DNA of 6,268 nt from an uncultured Hungatella sp. (GCA_959018155.1 CAUEKH010000157.1:1-6268), one strand, 5' to 3'. Numbered from the stretch's first letter, positions 1 to 6,231 are shown. The notes: generated from the sequence alone by a model not told the origin. Made by a program: numbers and translations.

Positions 1-1121
1 CATTTCCGGCTGTGCCGCCAATTTCCGGAATTGACGCGGAAGGCATTTACTATTTGAGGACTGTGGAAGATGGAATCCGGTTAAAGGCGAAAGTCCAGAA
101 AGACGCGAAGAAGGCCTGTATCATCGGTGGCGGTTTTATCGGCCTGGAACTGGCAGAGGAAATGACTTTATCGGGACTGGAAGTGATTGTGCTGGAACAG
201 TTTCCGAGACTCCTTCCATTCCTTAATCAGTCCTTCTCACAGAGTGTTTTGGAAAATCTGGCCCGCCACGGCGTAGAAGTCCATTTAGGGGCAAATGTAG
301 CAGAGATCCTGACCGAACACGGCAGGGCACACTGGGTACGTACCTCGGATGGGGAAACGATGGTGACGGACATGGTTCTTGTATCGGCAGGCGTTAAACC
401 GGCCTCCGGGCTGGCAGGAGCTGCCGGGCTGGAACTGGGAATGAAGGGCGCTATCGTCGTAGATGATGAAATGCGCACCAGCGACCCGGATATCTGGGCC
501 TGCGGCGACTGCGTGCAGATGAAGAATTTAATCACAGGGAAACCAACTTATGTGCCGCTCGGGACCACGGCGAACAAGCAGGGAAGAATTGCCGGCGCCA
601 ATGTGGCTGGGGAACATGACACATTTAAGGGAGTACTGGGGTCCATGGTGACGAAGGTGTTTGATCAGTATATCGCAGCGACAGGGCTTTCTCTGGAGCA
701 GGCCGAAAAAGAGGGATTTGACGCGGCATCCACGATGATTACAAAAATGGATAAAGCTTCTTACTATCCGGGCGGCGCCGAGAACCAGATCTGCCTGATC
801 TTTGATAAGAAGACAGGGAGACTCTTAGGAGCACAGGGTCTGGGAAGCGAGAGCGTTGCGGGACGAATCAATACACTGGCAACGGCGATTACGGCGAAAA
901 TGACGGTGGAAGAAGTCAATGAACTGGACCTCGTCTATGCGCCGCCGGTAGCGCCGGTTTACGATCCGATTCTCATTGCAGCCAGCCAGGCATTAAAGAA
1001 AGTAGATAAACAGGGGAAAGAGCCAGAGGCTCAGCCGGTTAAAGAGCCAGAGGTTCAGCCGGTCAAAGAGCCAGTGGTTCAGCCGGTCAAAATGCCGGCC
1101 GCCGGGCAGGTGGAGTCATGA
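1..1121 (+). CDS. FAD-dependent pyridine nucleotide-disulfide oxidoreductase (CoA-disulfide reductase/NADH oxidase type), 5'-truncated
   Basis: The left window edge cuts this gene: the frame is open from nt 3 (Phe-Pro-Ala before the GTG at nt 12), and that GTG is internal, not a start. Residues below count from this Val. The PPISGID...LRTVED stretch is the usual linker before the NAD(P)H domain. The Rossmann motif GGGFIGLELAEE is at 39-50, the second FAD-contact motif DPDIWACGD at 158-166, TTANKQGRIAGANVAG at 185-200, and the dimerisation domain follows from about 210 with YYPG (251-254) and YAPPVAPVYDP (309-319), a conserved Tyr-Pro-Pro region of CoA-disulfide reductases. Roughly 110 N-terminal residues are missing, including the FAD GxGxxG motif and the position of the redox cysteine that separates CoA-disulfide/persulfide reductases from NADH oxidases, so the exact substrate cannot be read. 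The C-terminus ends in a K/E/P/Q/V repeat tail instead of a rhodanese domain. The stop overlaps the next start (ATGA). Family assignment is firm; specificity is open. Confidence 0.9.
   Translation, partial: FPAVPPISGIDAEGIYYLRTVEDGIRLKAKVQKDAKKACIIGGGFIGLELAEEMTLSGLEVIVLEQFPRLLPFLNQSFSQSVLENLARHGVEVHLGANVAEILTEHGRAHWVRTSDGETMVTDMVLVSAGVKPASGLAGAAGLELGMKGAIVVDDEMRTSDPDIWACGDCVQMKNLITGKPTYVPLGTTANKQGRIAGANVAGEHDTFKGVLGSMVTKVFDQYIAATGLSLEQAEKEGFDAASTMITKMDKASYYPGGAENQICLIFDKKTGRLLGAQGLGSESVAGRINTLATAITAKMTVEEVNELDLVYAPPVAPVYDPILIAASQALKKVDKQGKEPEAQPVKEPEVQPVKEPVVQPVKMPAAGQVES
1017..1100 (+). repeat. 24-bp tandem repeat encoding an 8-residue KEPxxQPV tail
   Basis: Three in-frame 24-bp copies lie at 1017-1040, 1041-1064 and 1065-1088, followed by a degenerate partial copy (Lys-Met-Pro-Ala, 1089-1100). 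They encode KEPEAQPV, KEPEVQPV and KEPVVQPV. Copies differ at only a few bases, so the array is recent or kept homogeneous. It sits after the last conserved motif of the reductase and before its stop, so it makes a flexible, proline-rich, charged extension. Copy number is expected to vary between strains. Confidence 0.93.
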
Positions 1122-1534
1122 GCCGGGTCGAGGAAGTTACAGTTTTAGCAGGACAGGATATTAAAAAAGTCATTGGCGATTATATTGTAAGCCAGGGCTG
1201 GGAAAGTGTTTACATCTCCGGAGCGGTGGGTTCCGTGACGGAGATGGCCTACACCGCCCCGATTTGTAACAGTCTCCCGTTAAAGACCGCTTCAGAAGAA
1301 GTGGAGGGAGCGGCCGAAGTAGTGGCATTTACAGGTGAGGTTATGAGGCGGGAGCTGATGGATCCGGCTTTGGAGGCTATTTATCCGGATCGGGATAATC
1401 CATTATTTGTACATATCCATGTAAGCTGTGCGTATCATGGTGGTCAGGTAAGAGGCGGAGGCCTGGCAAAAGGGAAGGCATTTCGATCTTTGCGGGTCTT
1501 TATGATACCTCTTGAGGGAAAGAACGGGCAATAA
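1118..1534 (+). CDS. PPC domain (DUF296) protein
   Basis: This 138-residue protein is a single PPC domain (plant and prokaryote conserved, DUF296) from end to end. It opens with LAGQDIKKVIGDYIVSQGWESVYISGAVGSV (10-40), matching the family's 'G.di...i..f......ais.iGaVs' start, then has FTGEV (71-75) and the signature HIHVSCAYHGGQVRGGGLAKG (99-119) with HxH at 99-101. The family's usual GGHL is GGGL here (113-116), so one commonly conserved histidine is absent. Plant relatives carry AT-hooks and bind DNA; this one has no AT-hook, and free-standing bacterial PPC proteins are small, probably trimeric, and of unknown function. The ATG overlaps the reductase TGA as ATGA, with purine-rich AGGTGGAG just upstream (about 1108-1115), which implies translational coupling and a linked role. 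No signal peptide is seen, so it is cytosolic. A regulatory or cofactor/ligand-binding role is possible but cannot be chosen from sequence. Confidence 0.87.
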   Translation: MSRVEEVTVLAGQDIKKVIGDYIVSQGWESVYISGAVGSVTEMAYTAPICNSLPLKTASEEVEGAAEVVAFTGEVMRRELMDPALEAIYPDRDNPLFVHIHVSCAYHGGQVRGGGLAKGKAFRSLRVFMIPLEGKNGQ

Positions 1535-1556
1535 TCAGAAAATGTATGCAGATAGC

Positions 1557-1562
1557 AGGAGG
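1557..1562 (+). promoter_or_regulatory. Shine-Dalgarno AGGAGG setting the TAXI protein start
   Basis: A consensus AGGAGG lies 9 nt before ATG 1572. It fixes that ATG as the start, rather than the in-frame TTG at 1512, which would add 20 charged residues in front of the lipoprotein signal and overlap the PPC gene. Confidence 0.9.
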
Positions 1563-1571
1563 TTTATAAAA

Positions 1572-2603
1572 ATGAAGAAAAGATGGTTGGCGGCAGTACT
1601 TGCCGGTATGATGGCAGTAGCAATAACCGCGTGCAGCGGCGGAACACAAAACGGAGGCGCTACAGCGCAGGCGGGCGGAAAGCCCTCTTCTCCGCTTCGC
1701 TATTCCCTGGGAACGAGTTCCTCAGGCGGAAACTATTATCTGGTAGGCGGGGGTATGGCTACCATTTTAAATAATGAACTGCCGGAGTATTTTACGATCA
1801 CTGCCGAAGAGACCGGCGGTTCTACAGCCAATCTGACCATGATTCAGAATGGTGATATGGAAATGGGAATTACCATGACTTCCTCGTTACAGGAAGCAAA
1901 AGAGGGAAAAGAAGAGTGGACCGGCGGCCCGATGGACAAGATCAGAGGCATGATTCCGCTGTATCCGTCTTATCTGACCATGTACGCGCTGGAATCTTCC
2001 GGTATCAATACATTAAGTGATTTCAACGGGAAAATTATTGGTCTCGGCTCTAAAGGAATGGCAATGGACAGCGTTCTGCGCAATTATTTTGATAACAATG
2101 GAATAAAGCCGGCGTCTATTTTTAATGATGGACACAGTGCAACGGCATCTGCAGTAGCGGATGGACAGGTTGACGCGGCGGTTCTGTTCTACTATCCGCC
2201 GGCAGCGGCAATTTCTGAACTGGAAGCGACTCAGGATGTGAAATTTATCGGCCTTACGGAAGAAGAACAGGACAATTTCTTAAAATTATATCCGTTCTAC
2301 AATAAGACGGTTCTTCCGGCCGGTTCCTATAAATCCGTGACGGAAGATCTTCCGACTGTCAGCGAGTGGAATATGCTGGTCTGCAGCAGTGATGTGCCGG
2401 AGGAGTACATTTACTTAATGACAAAGACACTTTTAGAGAATAATCCGAAATTAATCGAGATTCACAAGAGCCTGGAAAACAGCACCGGTGAAAACTGTCT
2501 GAATTTTAACGTGCCGCTTCACACAGGAACCATCCGTTATCTGGAGGAACAGGGAATTGAAGTGCCGGATGAGCTGATTCCGCCGGAATACCAGAAAAAG
2601 TAA
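1572..2603 (+). CDS. TAXI-family TRAP transporter solute-binding lipoprotein
   Basis: This is the extracytoplasmic binding component of a TAXI-type TRAP transporter, 343 residues from ATG 1572. A lipoprotein signal is present: basic MKKR, a hydrophobic stretch, and the lipobox I-T-A-C with the lipidated cysteine at position 21, followed by a Gly/Ser/Thr/Ala-rich linker to about 40. The mature domain begins YSLGTSSSGGNYYLVGGGMA (44-63), the family's ligand-pocket opening, then TGGSTANL (81-88) and NGDMEMGI (93-100), and ends with IRYLEEQGIEVPDELIPPEY, the typical TAXI C-terminus. Length is normal for the family (about 320 mature residues). In Bacillota the lipid anchor holds the protein on the outer face of the membrane, where it captures substrate for the permease encoded 26 nt downstream. 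Known TAXI ligands include dicarboxylates and glutamate-like molecules; the substrate here is not readable. The link to cysteine or another sulfur compound comes only from the nearby CyuA-like gene. Confidence 0.95.
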   Translation: MKKRWLAAVLAGMMAVAITACSGGTQNGGATAQAGGKPSSPLRYSLGTSSSGGNYYLVGGGMATILNNELPEYFTITAEETGGSTANLTMIQNGDMEMGITMTSSLQEAKEGKEEWTGGPMDKIRGMIPLYPSYLTMYALESSGINTLSDFNGKIIGLGSKGMAMDSVLRNYFDNNGIKPASIFNDGHSATASAVADGQVDAAVLFYYPPAAAISELEATQDVKFIGLTEEEQDNFLKLYPFYNKTVLPAGSYKSVTEDLPTVSEWNMLVCSSDVPEEYIYLMTKTLLENNPKLIEIHKSLENSTGENCLNFNVPLHTGTIRYLEEQGIEVPDELIPPEYQKK

Positions 2604-2619
2604 ATTAATCACCGTTTTT

Positions 2620-2624
2620 GGAGG
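2620..2624 (+). promoter_or_regulatory. Shine-Dalgarno GGAGG setting the TRAP permease start
   Basis: GGAGG lies 5 nt before ATG 2630. The alternative in-frame TTG at 2618 overlaps this element and has no ribosome-binding site of its own, so ATG 2630 is preferred. Confidence 0.85.
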
Positions 2625-2629
2625 ATAAG

Positions 2630-4522
2630 ATGGAAGAAAACAGTAAGTATAAAAAAATTGTAACCATGGTCTGCGTTGTTGTTTCTCTTTTAGCGGTTGT
2701 GATTCATGTCGGCAATTTTTCATTTTTCAGTATACCGAGTATCCTGTTTTACGCATGGCATCTGATGATCGGCCTGATTCTCATTTTCCTTTATAAGCCG
2801 CTTGGCAATGGAAAAGATTTAAAGCCTGCCTTAAAGACCGTGTGCCGTGTCGTGGACTGGGTTTTAATTGCCCTGACCCTGATTGTGAGCGGCTATGTAA
2901 TTTTTAATTTTGATACGTATACGTCTACCATGCAGAACAACATGATGACGACTGAACTTTATGTGCTGGGTGTCATTATCACTATCGTTGTTCTGGAAGC
3001 AGGAAGAAGAATGCTTGGAAATGTGCTTTCCCTGATTGCCATTGTGGCGATTCTCTACGCGCTTCTTGGCAACCGGATTCCGGGGCTGTTCGGACACAGA
3101 GGCTACAGTTTCCAGAGAATCGTGATGGCGATTTTCAGCGACCGCGGCGTGTATGGTACGCCGATTGGAACCTCGGCTAATAATGTTTACCTGTTCCTGT
3201 TATTCGCGGCATTTTTGTCAGTGTCCGGCGCGGATATTATTTTCCAGAACATTGCCATTGCGGCAGCGGGAAAGAAGCGCGGCGGCCCTGCTAAAATGGC
3301 GGTTATCGCCAGCGCGTTCTTCGGAACAATTTCCGGAAGCTGTGTGGCCAATGTGGTCAGTACGGGCGCATTTACCATACCGTTAATGAAGAGAAACGGG
3401 TACCCGAAGAAGTTTGCCGGGGCGGTGGAGGCGGTTGCTTCTACCGGCGGCCAGATTATGCCTCCGATCATGGGCGCTGCGGCGTTCGTGTTGTCCGACG
3501 TGGCGGGAGTTCCATATGCGGAAGTCTGTATCGCGGCGCTTTTACCGGCTGTAATGTACTACATGTGTCTGATTAAAATGGTTGACTTGGAGGCGGTAAA
3601 ACACCAGTTATCTGGTCTACACGAGGATGAGGTGCCGGATTTAAAAGAATCTCTGTCACGCGGTATGAAGCTGTTTGTCCCGGTAGGAGTGCTTCTGGTG
3701 ATGATGATCGGCCTTAAGACAACTCCGATGAAGGCGGCGATTTGGGCGACTGTGGCGATTCTTGTTATGAGTTTTCTGGATTCTAAGGACAGGATGAGTG
3801 TGGATGGCATCGTAAAGGGCGCTGTTGCGGCTGGAAAATCTCTCTGTTCTGTTGTTGCGGCATGTTCCACGGCAGGTATTGTGGTAGCGGTATTCTCCTT
3901 AACCGGACTGGGGCTGAAATTCTCCAACTTTATCCTTCAGCTGGGCGCAAGTTCTCTGATTCCGAGCCTCGTTTTGTCCATGCTGGTCTGCGCAATCCTG
4001 GGTATGGGACTTCCGACTACAGCTGCTTATATCGTGTGCGCGACCGCGGTTGCCCCGGCTCTTACCGGACTGGGACTGCCGGTGCTGGCGGCTCACTTAT
4101 TCTTACTGTATTTTGCTTCTATCTCTGCAATCACACCTCCGGTTGCGGTAGCTTCTTACGCTGCTGCAGGAATTGCGGAAGAAAATCCGATGAAGGTCGG
4201 CATGGAGGCTGTAAAGCTGGGAATTACAGGTTTTATTCTGCCGTTTGCATTTGCCTTAAATCCCGATTACATAACCTTCGGCTGGAATCTCCAGACGCTT
4301 CTGACATGGATTTCCGGTATCGTTGTATGCTACTCTCTGGCAGTGATGCTGCAGGGATATGTGGAAAGCAAGGTTACTGTTTTTGAGAGAATCGGATATT
4401 TTGTGGTGATTGTGCTGGCAATTACACCGTTTATGGTGAACTCTCTTCTGGGATTTGCTCTGTTTGGCGTATTATACGGATTCCGGAAAAGAAAGGCAAA
4501 AGTTTCGGTGGCGTGCTGTTAG
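2630..4522 (+). CDS. TRAP transporter fused permease (DctQ-DctM fusion), TAXI partner
   Basis: This is the ion-coupled inner-membrane permease of the TRAP system, 630 residues, the usual size for fused DctQM permeases. The N-terminal part has hydrophobic helices at about 11-27, 38-55, 74-92 and 110-124 (the DctQ-like section), leading into the large DctM domain. Hallmarks are GTPIGTSANNVYLFLLFAAFL (176-196), FFGTISGSCVANVVSTGAF (230-248), GGQIMPPIMGAAAF (273-286), LGMGLPTTAAY (457-467), and ISAITPPVAVASYAAAGIA (498-516). The paired Pro-rich re-entrant loops (QIMPPIMG and AITPPVA) match the inverted-repeat scaffold that forms the Na+ and substrate sites in TRAP M subunits. The basic C-terminus (FRKRKAK) fits a cytoplasmic end. 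The gene follows the binding protein by 26 nt and no separate small Q subunit is present, as expected for TAXI systems. No disabling mutation is seen. Substrate is unknown. Confidence 0.96.
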   Translation: MEENSKYKKIVTMVCVVVSLLAVVIHVGNFSFFSIPSILFYAWHLMIGLILIFLYKPLGNGKDLKPALKTVCRVVDWVLIALTLIVSGYVIFNFDTYTSTMQNNMMTTELYVLGVIITIVVLEAGRRMLGNVLSLIAIVAILYALLGNRIPGLFGHRGYSFQRIVMAIFSDRGVYGTPIGTSANNVYLFLLFAAFLSVSGADIIFQNIAIAAAGKKRGGPAKMAVIASAFFGTISGSCVANVVSTGAFTIPLMKRNGYPKKFAGAVEAVASTGGQIMPPIMGAAAFVLSDVAGVPYAEVCIAALLPAVMYYMCLIKMVDLEAVKHQLSGLHEDEVPDLKESLSRGMKLFVPVGVLLVMMIGLKTTPMKAAIWATVAILVMSFLDSKDRMSVDGIVKGAVAAGKSLCSVVAACSTAGIVVAVFSLTGLGLKFSNFILQLGASSLIPSLVLSMLVCAILGMGLPTTAAYIVCATAVAPALTGLGLPVLAAHLFLLYFASISAITPPVAVASYAAAGIAEENPMKVGMEAVKLGITGFILPFAFALNPDYITFGWNLQTLLTWISGIVVCYSLAVMLQGYVESKVTVFERIGYFVVIVLAITPFMVNSLLGFALFGVLYGFRKRKAKVSVACC

Positions 4523-4538
4523 AGACGCCTCCGGATCG

Positions 4539-4552
4539 CCCACGGCCGTGGG
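4539..4552 (+). promoter_or_regulatory. Perfect 14-bp palindrome in the permease-cyuA gap
   Basis: CCCACGGCCGTGGG is a perfect inverted repeat 17 nt after the permease stop, in the largest gap within the cluster (4523-4607). In RNA it can fold as a 5-bp stem with a GGCC tetraloop. No U-tract follows (the next bases are GCTGGAAAATT), so it is not an intrinsic terminator. It could be an mRNA processing or stability element that sets different levels of transporter and enzyme, or a dyad DNA site. Only the symmetry is seen; function is inferred. Confidence 0.45.
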
Positions 4553-4591
4553 GCTGGAAAATTCCGAAAAAGCACATCGAGGAGAGGCATG

Positions 4592-4600
4592 AAGGGGAGA
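4592..4600 (+). promoter_or_regulatory. Shine-Dalgarno AAGGGGAGA for the CyuA-like gene
   Basis: A purine-rich ribosome-binding site lies 7 nt before ATG 4608. It supports that start and shows that the last gene is translated independently of the permease. Confidence 0.75.
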
Positions 4601-4607
4601 GATTAAA

Positions 4608-5906
4608 ATGGAAAAACAGTTGGATAAGAATAAATATGATAACTATGTCATGATTTTAAAGGACGAACTGGTTCCGGCGCTTGGCTGCACGGAACCCATC
4701 GCCATCGCCTATGCGGCGGCAAAGGCCCGGGAAGTTCTGGGAGAAATGCCGGATCACATGGAAATGTGCTGCAGCGGCAATATTATTAAAAATGTAAAGG
4801 GGGTTACCGTTCCCAACTCCGGCGGTCTGCGGGGCATTGATGTGGCGGCCGTGCTGGGAGTTGTGGGCGGGGATCCCACAAGGGAACTGGAGGTACTGGA
4901 AGAAGTGACGGAGGAGGACATCAGGAAAACGAGTGAACTGGTGGCTGGAGACTTCTGTAAGTGCACACTCGAGGAAGGCGTTGAAAATCTTTACATCGTC
5001 GCCAGACTCTTTAAAAATGAACACAGTGCCGAGGTGACGATTATTAACCGTCACACACTGATTACAAAGATAGTAAAAGACGGAGAGATTATTTTTGAAC
5101 ATAAAATCAGTGAGAGTGCGCAGAAACGGGCCGACAAATCTCTCTTAAACGTGAAGGATATTCTGCTGTTTGCCGATACCGTGGCGATGGAAGATATTGA
5201 AGAGGTGATCGGCCAGCAGATTGAAAAGAATACTGCGATTTCCCAGGAAGGCATGATTCATCCTTACGGCGCGCAGATTGGCCGGACTCTTCTCGATGTG
5301 TTTGGAAATGATGTCAGAACACGTGCGCGGGCCAAAGCGGCGGCCGGCTCTGACGCCCGTATGGGCGGCTGTTCCATGCCGGTTGTCATTAACTCGGGAA
5401 GCGGTAACCAGGGGATGACAGTCTCCCTGCCGGTGATTGAGTATGCGAAGGAATATGAGGCCACGAGGGAACAGCTTTACCGCGCTTTAGTGGTGGCGAA
5501 CTTAATATCAATTCATCAGAAAAAATACATCGGCAGTCTTTCTGCATACTGCGGAGCAGTGAGCGCCGCGTGCGGCGCGGGAGCGGCCATTACATACCTG
5601 CGCGGCGGCACTCTCGAAGAGGTTGGACTGACAATTATTAATACTATTGGTAATGTGGGCGGAATCGTCTGCGACGGCGCAAAATCCTCCTGCGCGGCAA
5701 AGATTGCCTCCGCAGTCGACGCGGCAATTCTGGCGCATTATATGGCGATGAAGCACGTCTCCTTCCAGCCGGGAGAGGGAATTATTCAGGAAGATCTGGA
5801 AGATACCATCAAGAGTATGGGATATATCGGACGGGTTGGAATGAAGACTACGGATACGGAAATCTTGAATATTATGATTGAACGGGTGGATGTGGAAAAA
5901 ATATAA
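4608..5906 (+). CDS. cyuA: UPF0597 family L-cysteine desulfidase-like protein (CyuA/YhaM, serine dehydratase alpha superfamily)
   Basis: This 432-residue protein is full length for UPF0597. It carries LVPALGCTEPIAIAYAAA (21-38), SGNIIKNVKGVTVPNSGG (56-73), INSGSGNQGMTVSLPV (261-276), a CGAVSAACGAGAA segment (315-327) and GNVGGIVCDGAKSSCAAK (348-365). Characterised members (archaeal cysteine desulfidase, E. coli CyuA) use an oxygen-sensitive [4Fe-4S] cluster to split L-cysteine into pyruvate, ammonia and sulfide. The family is homologous to the alpha part of iron-sulfur L-serine dehydratase. Candidate cluster or catalytic cysteines are C27 (in GCTEP), C322, C355 and C362; C255 and C315 are also present. 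Which of these ligate iron is inferred from their conserved settings. The protein is cytosolic, with no signal peptide or transmembrane helix. The gene is the last clear one of the cluster, 85 nt after the TRAP permease. Family membership is firm. Cysteine is the best-supported substrate for the family, but serine or another beta-substituted amino acid remains possible, so the symbol is provisional. Confidence 0.88.
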   Translation: MEKQLDKNKYDNYVMILKDELVPALGCTEPIAIAYAAAKAREVLGEMPDHMEMCCSGNIIKNVKGVTVPNSGGLRGIDVAAVLGVVGGDPTRELEVLEEVTEEDIRKTSELVAGDFCKCTLEEGVENLYIVARLFKNEHSAEVTIINRHTLITKIVKDGEIIFEHKISESAQKRADKSLLNVKDILLFADTVAMEDIEEVIGQQIEKNTAISQEGMIHPYGAQIGRTLLDVFGNDVRTRARAKAAAGSDARMGGCSMPVVINSGSGNQGMTVSLPVIEYAKEYEATREQLYRALVVANLISIHQKKYIGSLSAYCGAVSAACGAGAAITYLRGGTLEEVGLTIINTIGNVGGIVCDGAKSSCAAKIASAVDAAILAHYMAMKHVSFQPGEGIIQEDLEDTIKSMGYIGRVGMKTTDTEILNIMIERVDVEKI

Positions 5907-5909
5907 CGG

Positions 5910-6071
5910 ATGCAGGATGGGGAAAGAGAGGGATTGAGAAAGAACGGTAATGTGGAAGGGGCGGTGAGAGATGCTGGGAATGAGGAAAAGCAGTCCGATA
6001 TTATTTTCAGTTTTATGTTCACTTCCTGTTTCACATACATATTCAATCTGCTATTTTATGAACTGTTATAA
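5910..6071 (+). CDS. Possible 53-residue small ORF with hydrophobic C-terminus
   Basis: An ATG 3 nt after the CyuA-like stop opens a 53-codon frame ending in TAA at 6069-6071. The N-terminal half is charged (MQDGEREGLRKNG, DAGNEEKQSD); the C-terminal half, from about residue 31, is hydrophobic (IIFSFMF, FTYIFNLLFYELL) and could form one membrane segment. Against it: no convincing Shine-Dalgarno precedes the ATG, base composition turns T-rich exactly where the hydrophobic part begins, and I recognise no family. It may be chance translation of an intergenic spacer or a decayed gene end. A later GTG at 5964, preceded by GGAAGGGG, is an alternative start. Confidence 0.18.
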   Translation: MQDGEREGLRKNGNVEGAVRDAGNEEKQSDIIFSFMFTSCFTYIFNLLFYELL

Positions 6072-6072
6072 T
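6064..6072 (+). promoter_or_regulatory. Extended -10 promoter-like element just before the terminator
   Basis: TGTTATAAT matches the extended -10 consensus TGnTATAAT exactly. The -35 region is poor (TTCAAT at 6042-6047, 19-bp spacer), which extended -10 promoters tolerate. A start near 6079 would lie about 13 nt before the terminator stem and give an RNA of only about 60 nt. It sits in AT-rich DNA, so chance is a serious alternative. Confidence 0.35.
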
Positions 6073-6091
6073 GTTAAATATGAGATAAGAA

Positions 6092-6138
6092 CGAGCCGAA
6101 AATCCTGGTACAACCGGGTTTTCGGCTTGAATTTTTTT
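6092..6138 (+). terminator. Rho-independent terminator of the cluster
   Basis: AGCCGAAAA (6094-6102) pairs perfectly with TTTTCGGCT (6119-6127). The stem extends inward with a T-G pair, CC/GG, a bulged T and GG/CC around the 5-nt loop TACAA (6109-6113), and outward through a G-T and a C-G pair. Seven T residues follow at 6132-6138. This is a strong intrinsic terminator for + strand transcription, about 185 nt past the CyuA-like stop. On the minus strand no T-run follows the stem, so it looks unidirectional. Confidence 0.9.
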
Positions 6139-6188
6139 GCTTTTTAAAATCATGCTTATCAAGTTTCTATTTAAGTGCCGTACAGCAT

Positions 6189-6222
6189 CGGATGATACAT
6201 TTGCAAAAGCGGATGACTCATT
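6189..6222 (+). repeat. Direct repeat CGGATGAnnCATT, 21-bp period, over the promoter
   Basis: CGGATGATACATT (6189-6201) and CGGATGACTCATT (6210-6222) match at 11 of 13 positions and start exactly 21 bp apart, two helical turns. Each contains a 9-bp imperfect dyad (ATGATACAT, ATGACTCAT). The first copy abuts the -35 hexamer and the second fills the spacer up to the -10. This layout suggests paired regulator sites on one DNA face. A further CGGATG occurs at 6259-6264. Confidence 0.5.
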
Positions 6223-6229
6223 GTATAAT
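6201..6229 (+). promoter_or_regulatory. Sigma-A-type promoter for a gene right of the window
   Basis: TTGCAA (6201-6206, 4 of 6 to TTGACA) and a perfect TATAAT (6224-6229) are separated by an ideal 17-bp spacer. Transcription would start near 6236 and run out of the window. It lies about 60 bp beyond the terminator, so it begins a new unit rather than continuing the cluster. No supported start codon is visible before the right edge. Confidence 0.7.
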
Positions 6230-6231
6230 TT

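Noticed and set aside
12..14. GTG at nt 12 as the start of the reductase
   Set aside because: The frame is open to the left edge and the protein lacks its FAD-binding N-terminus, so the true start lies outside the window.
1512..1571. Longer 363-residue form of the TAXI protein
   Set aside because: It would add charged residues before a clear lipoprotein signal and overlap the PPC gene; AGGAGG points to ATG 1572.
2618..2629. TTG 2618 as the permease start
   Set aside because: It overlaps the GGAGG ribosome-binding site that serves ATG 2630.
3862..4386. 174-codon + strand frame inside the permease gene
   Set aside because: It is out of frame with a full-length permease showing all family motifs, and its translation is Cys/Arg/Gly-rich without a recognisable domain.
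4539..4552. Palindrome as an intrinsic terminator
   Set aside because: The stem is only 5 bp and no U-tract follows.
4656..5102. 148-codon minus-strand frame opposite the CyuA-like gene
   Set aside because: It lies antisense to a conserved gene, with no family resemblance or good ribosome-binding site; a shadow of codon bias.
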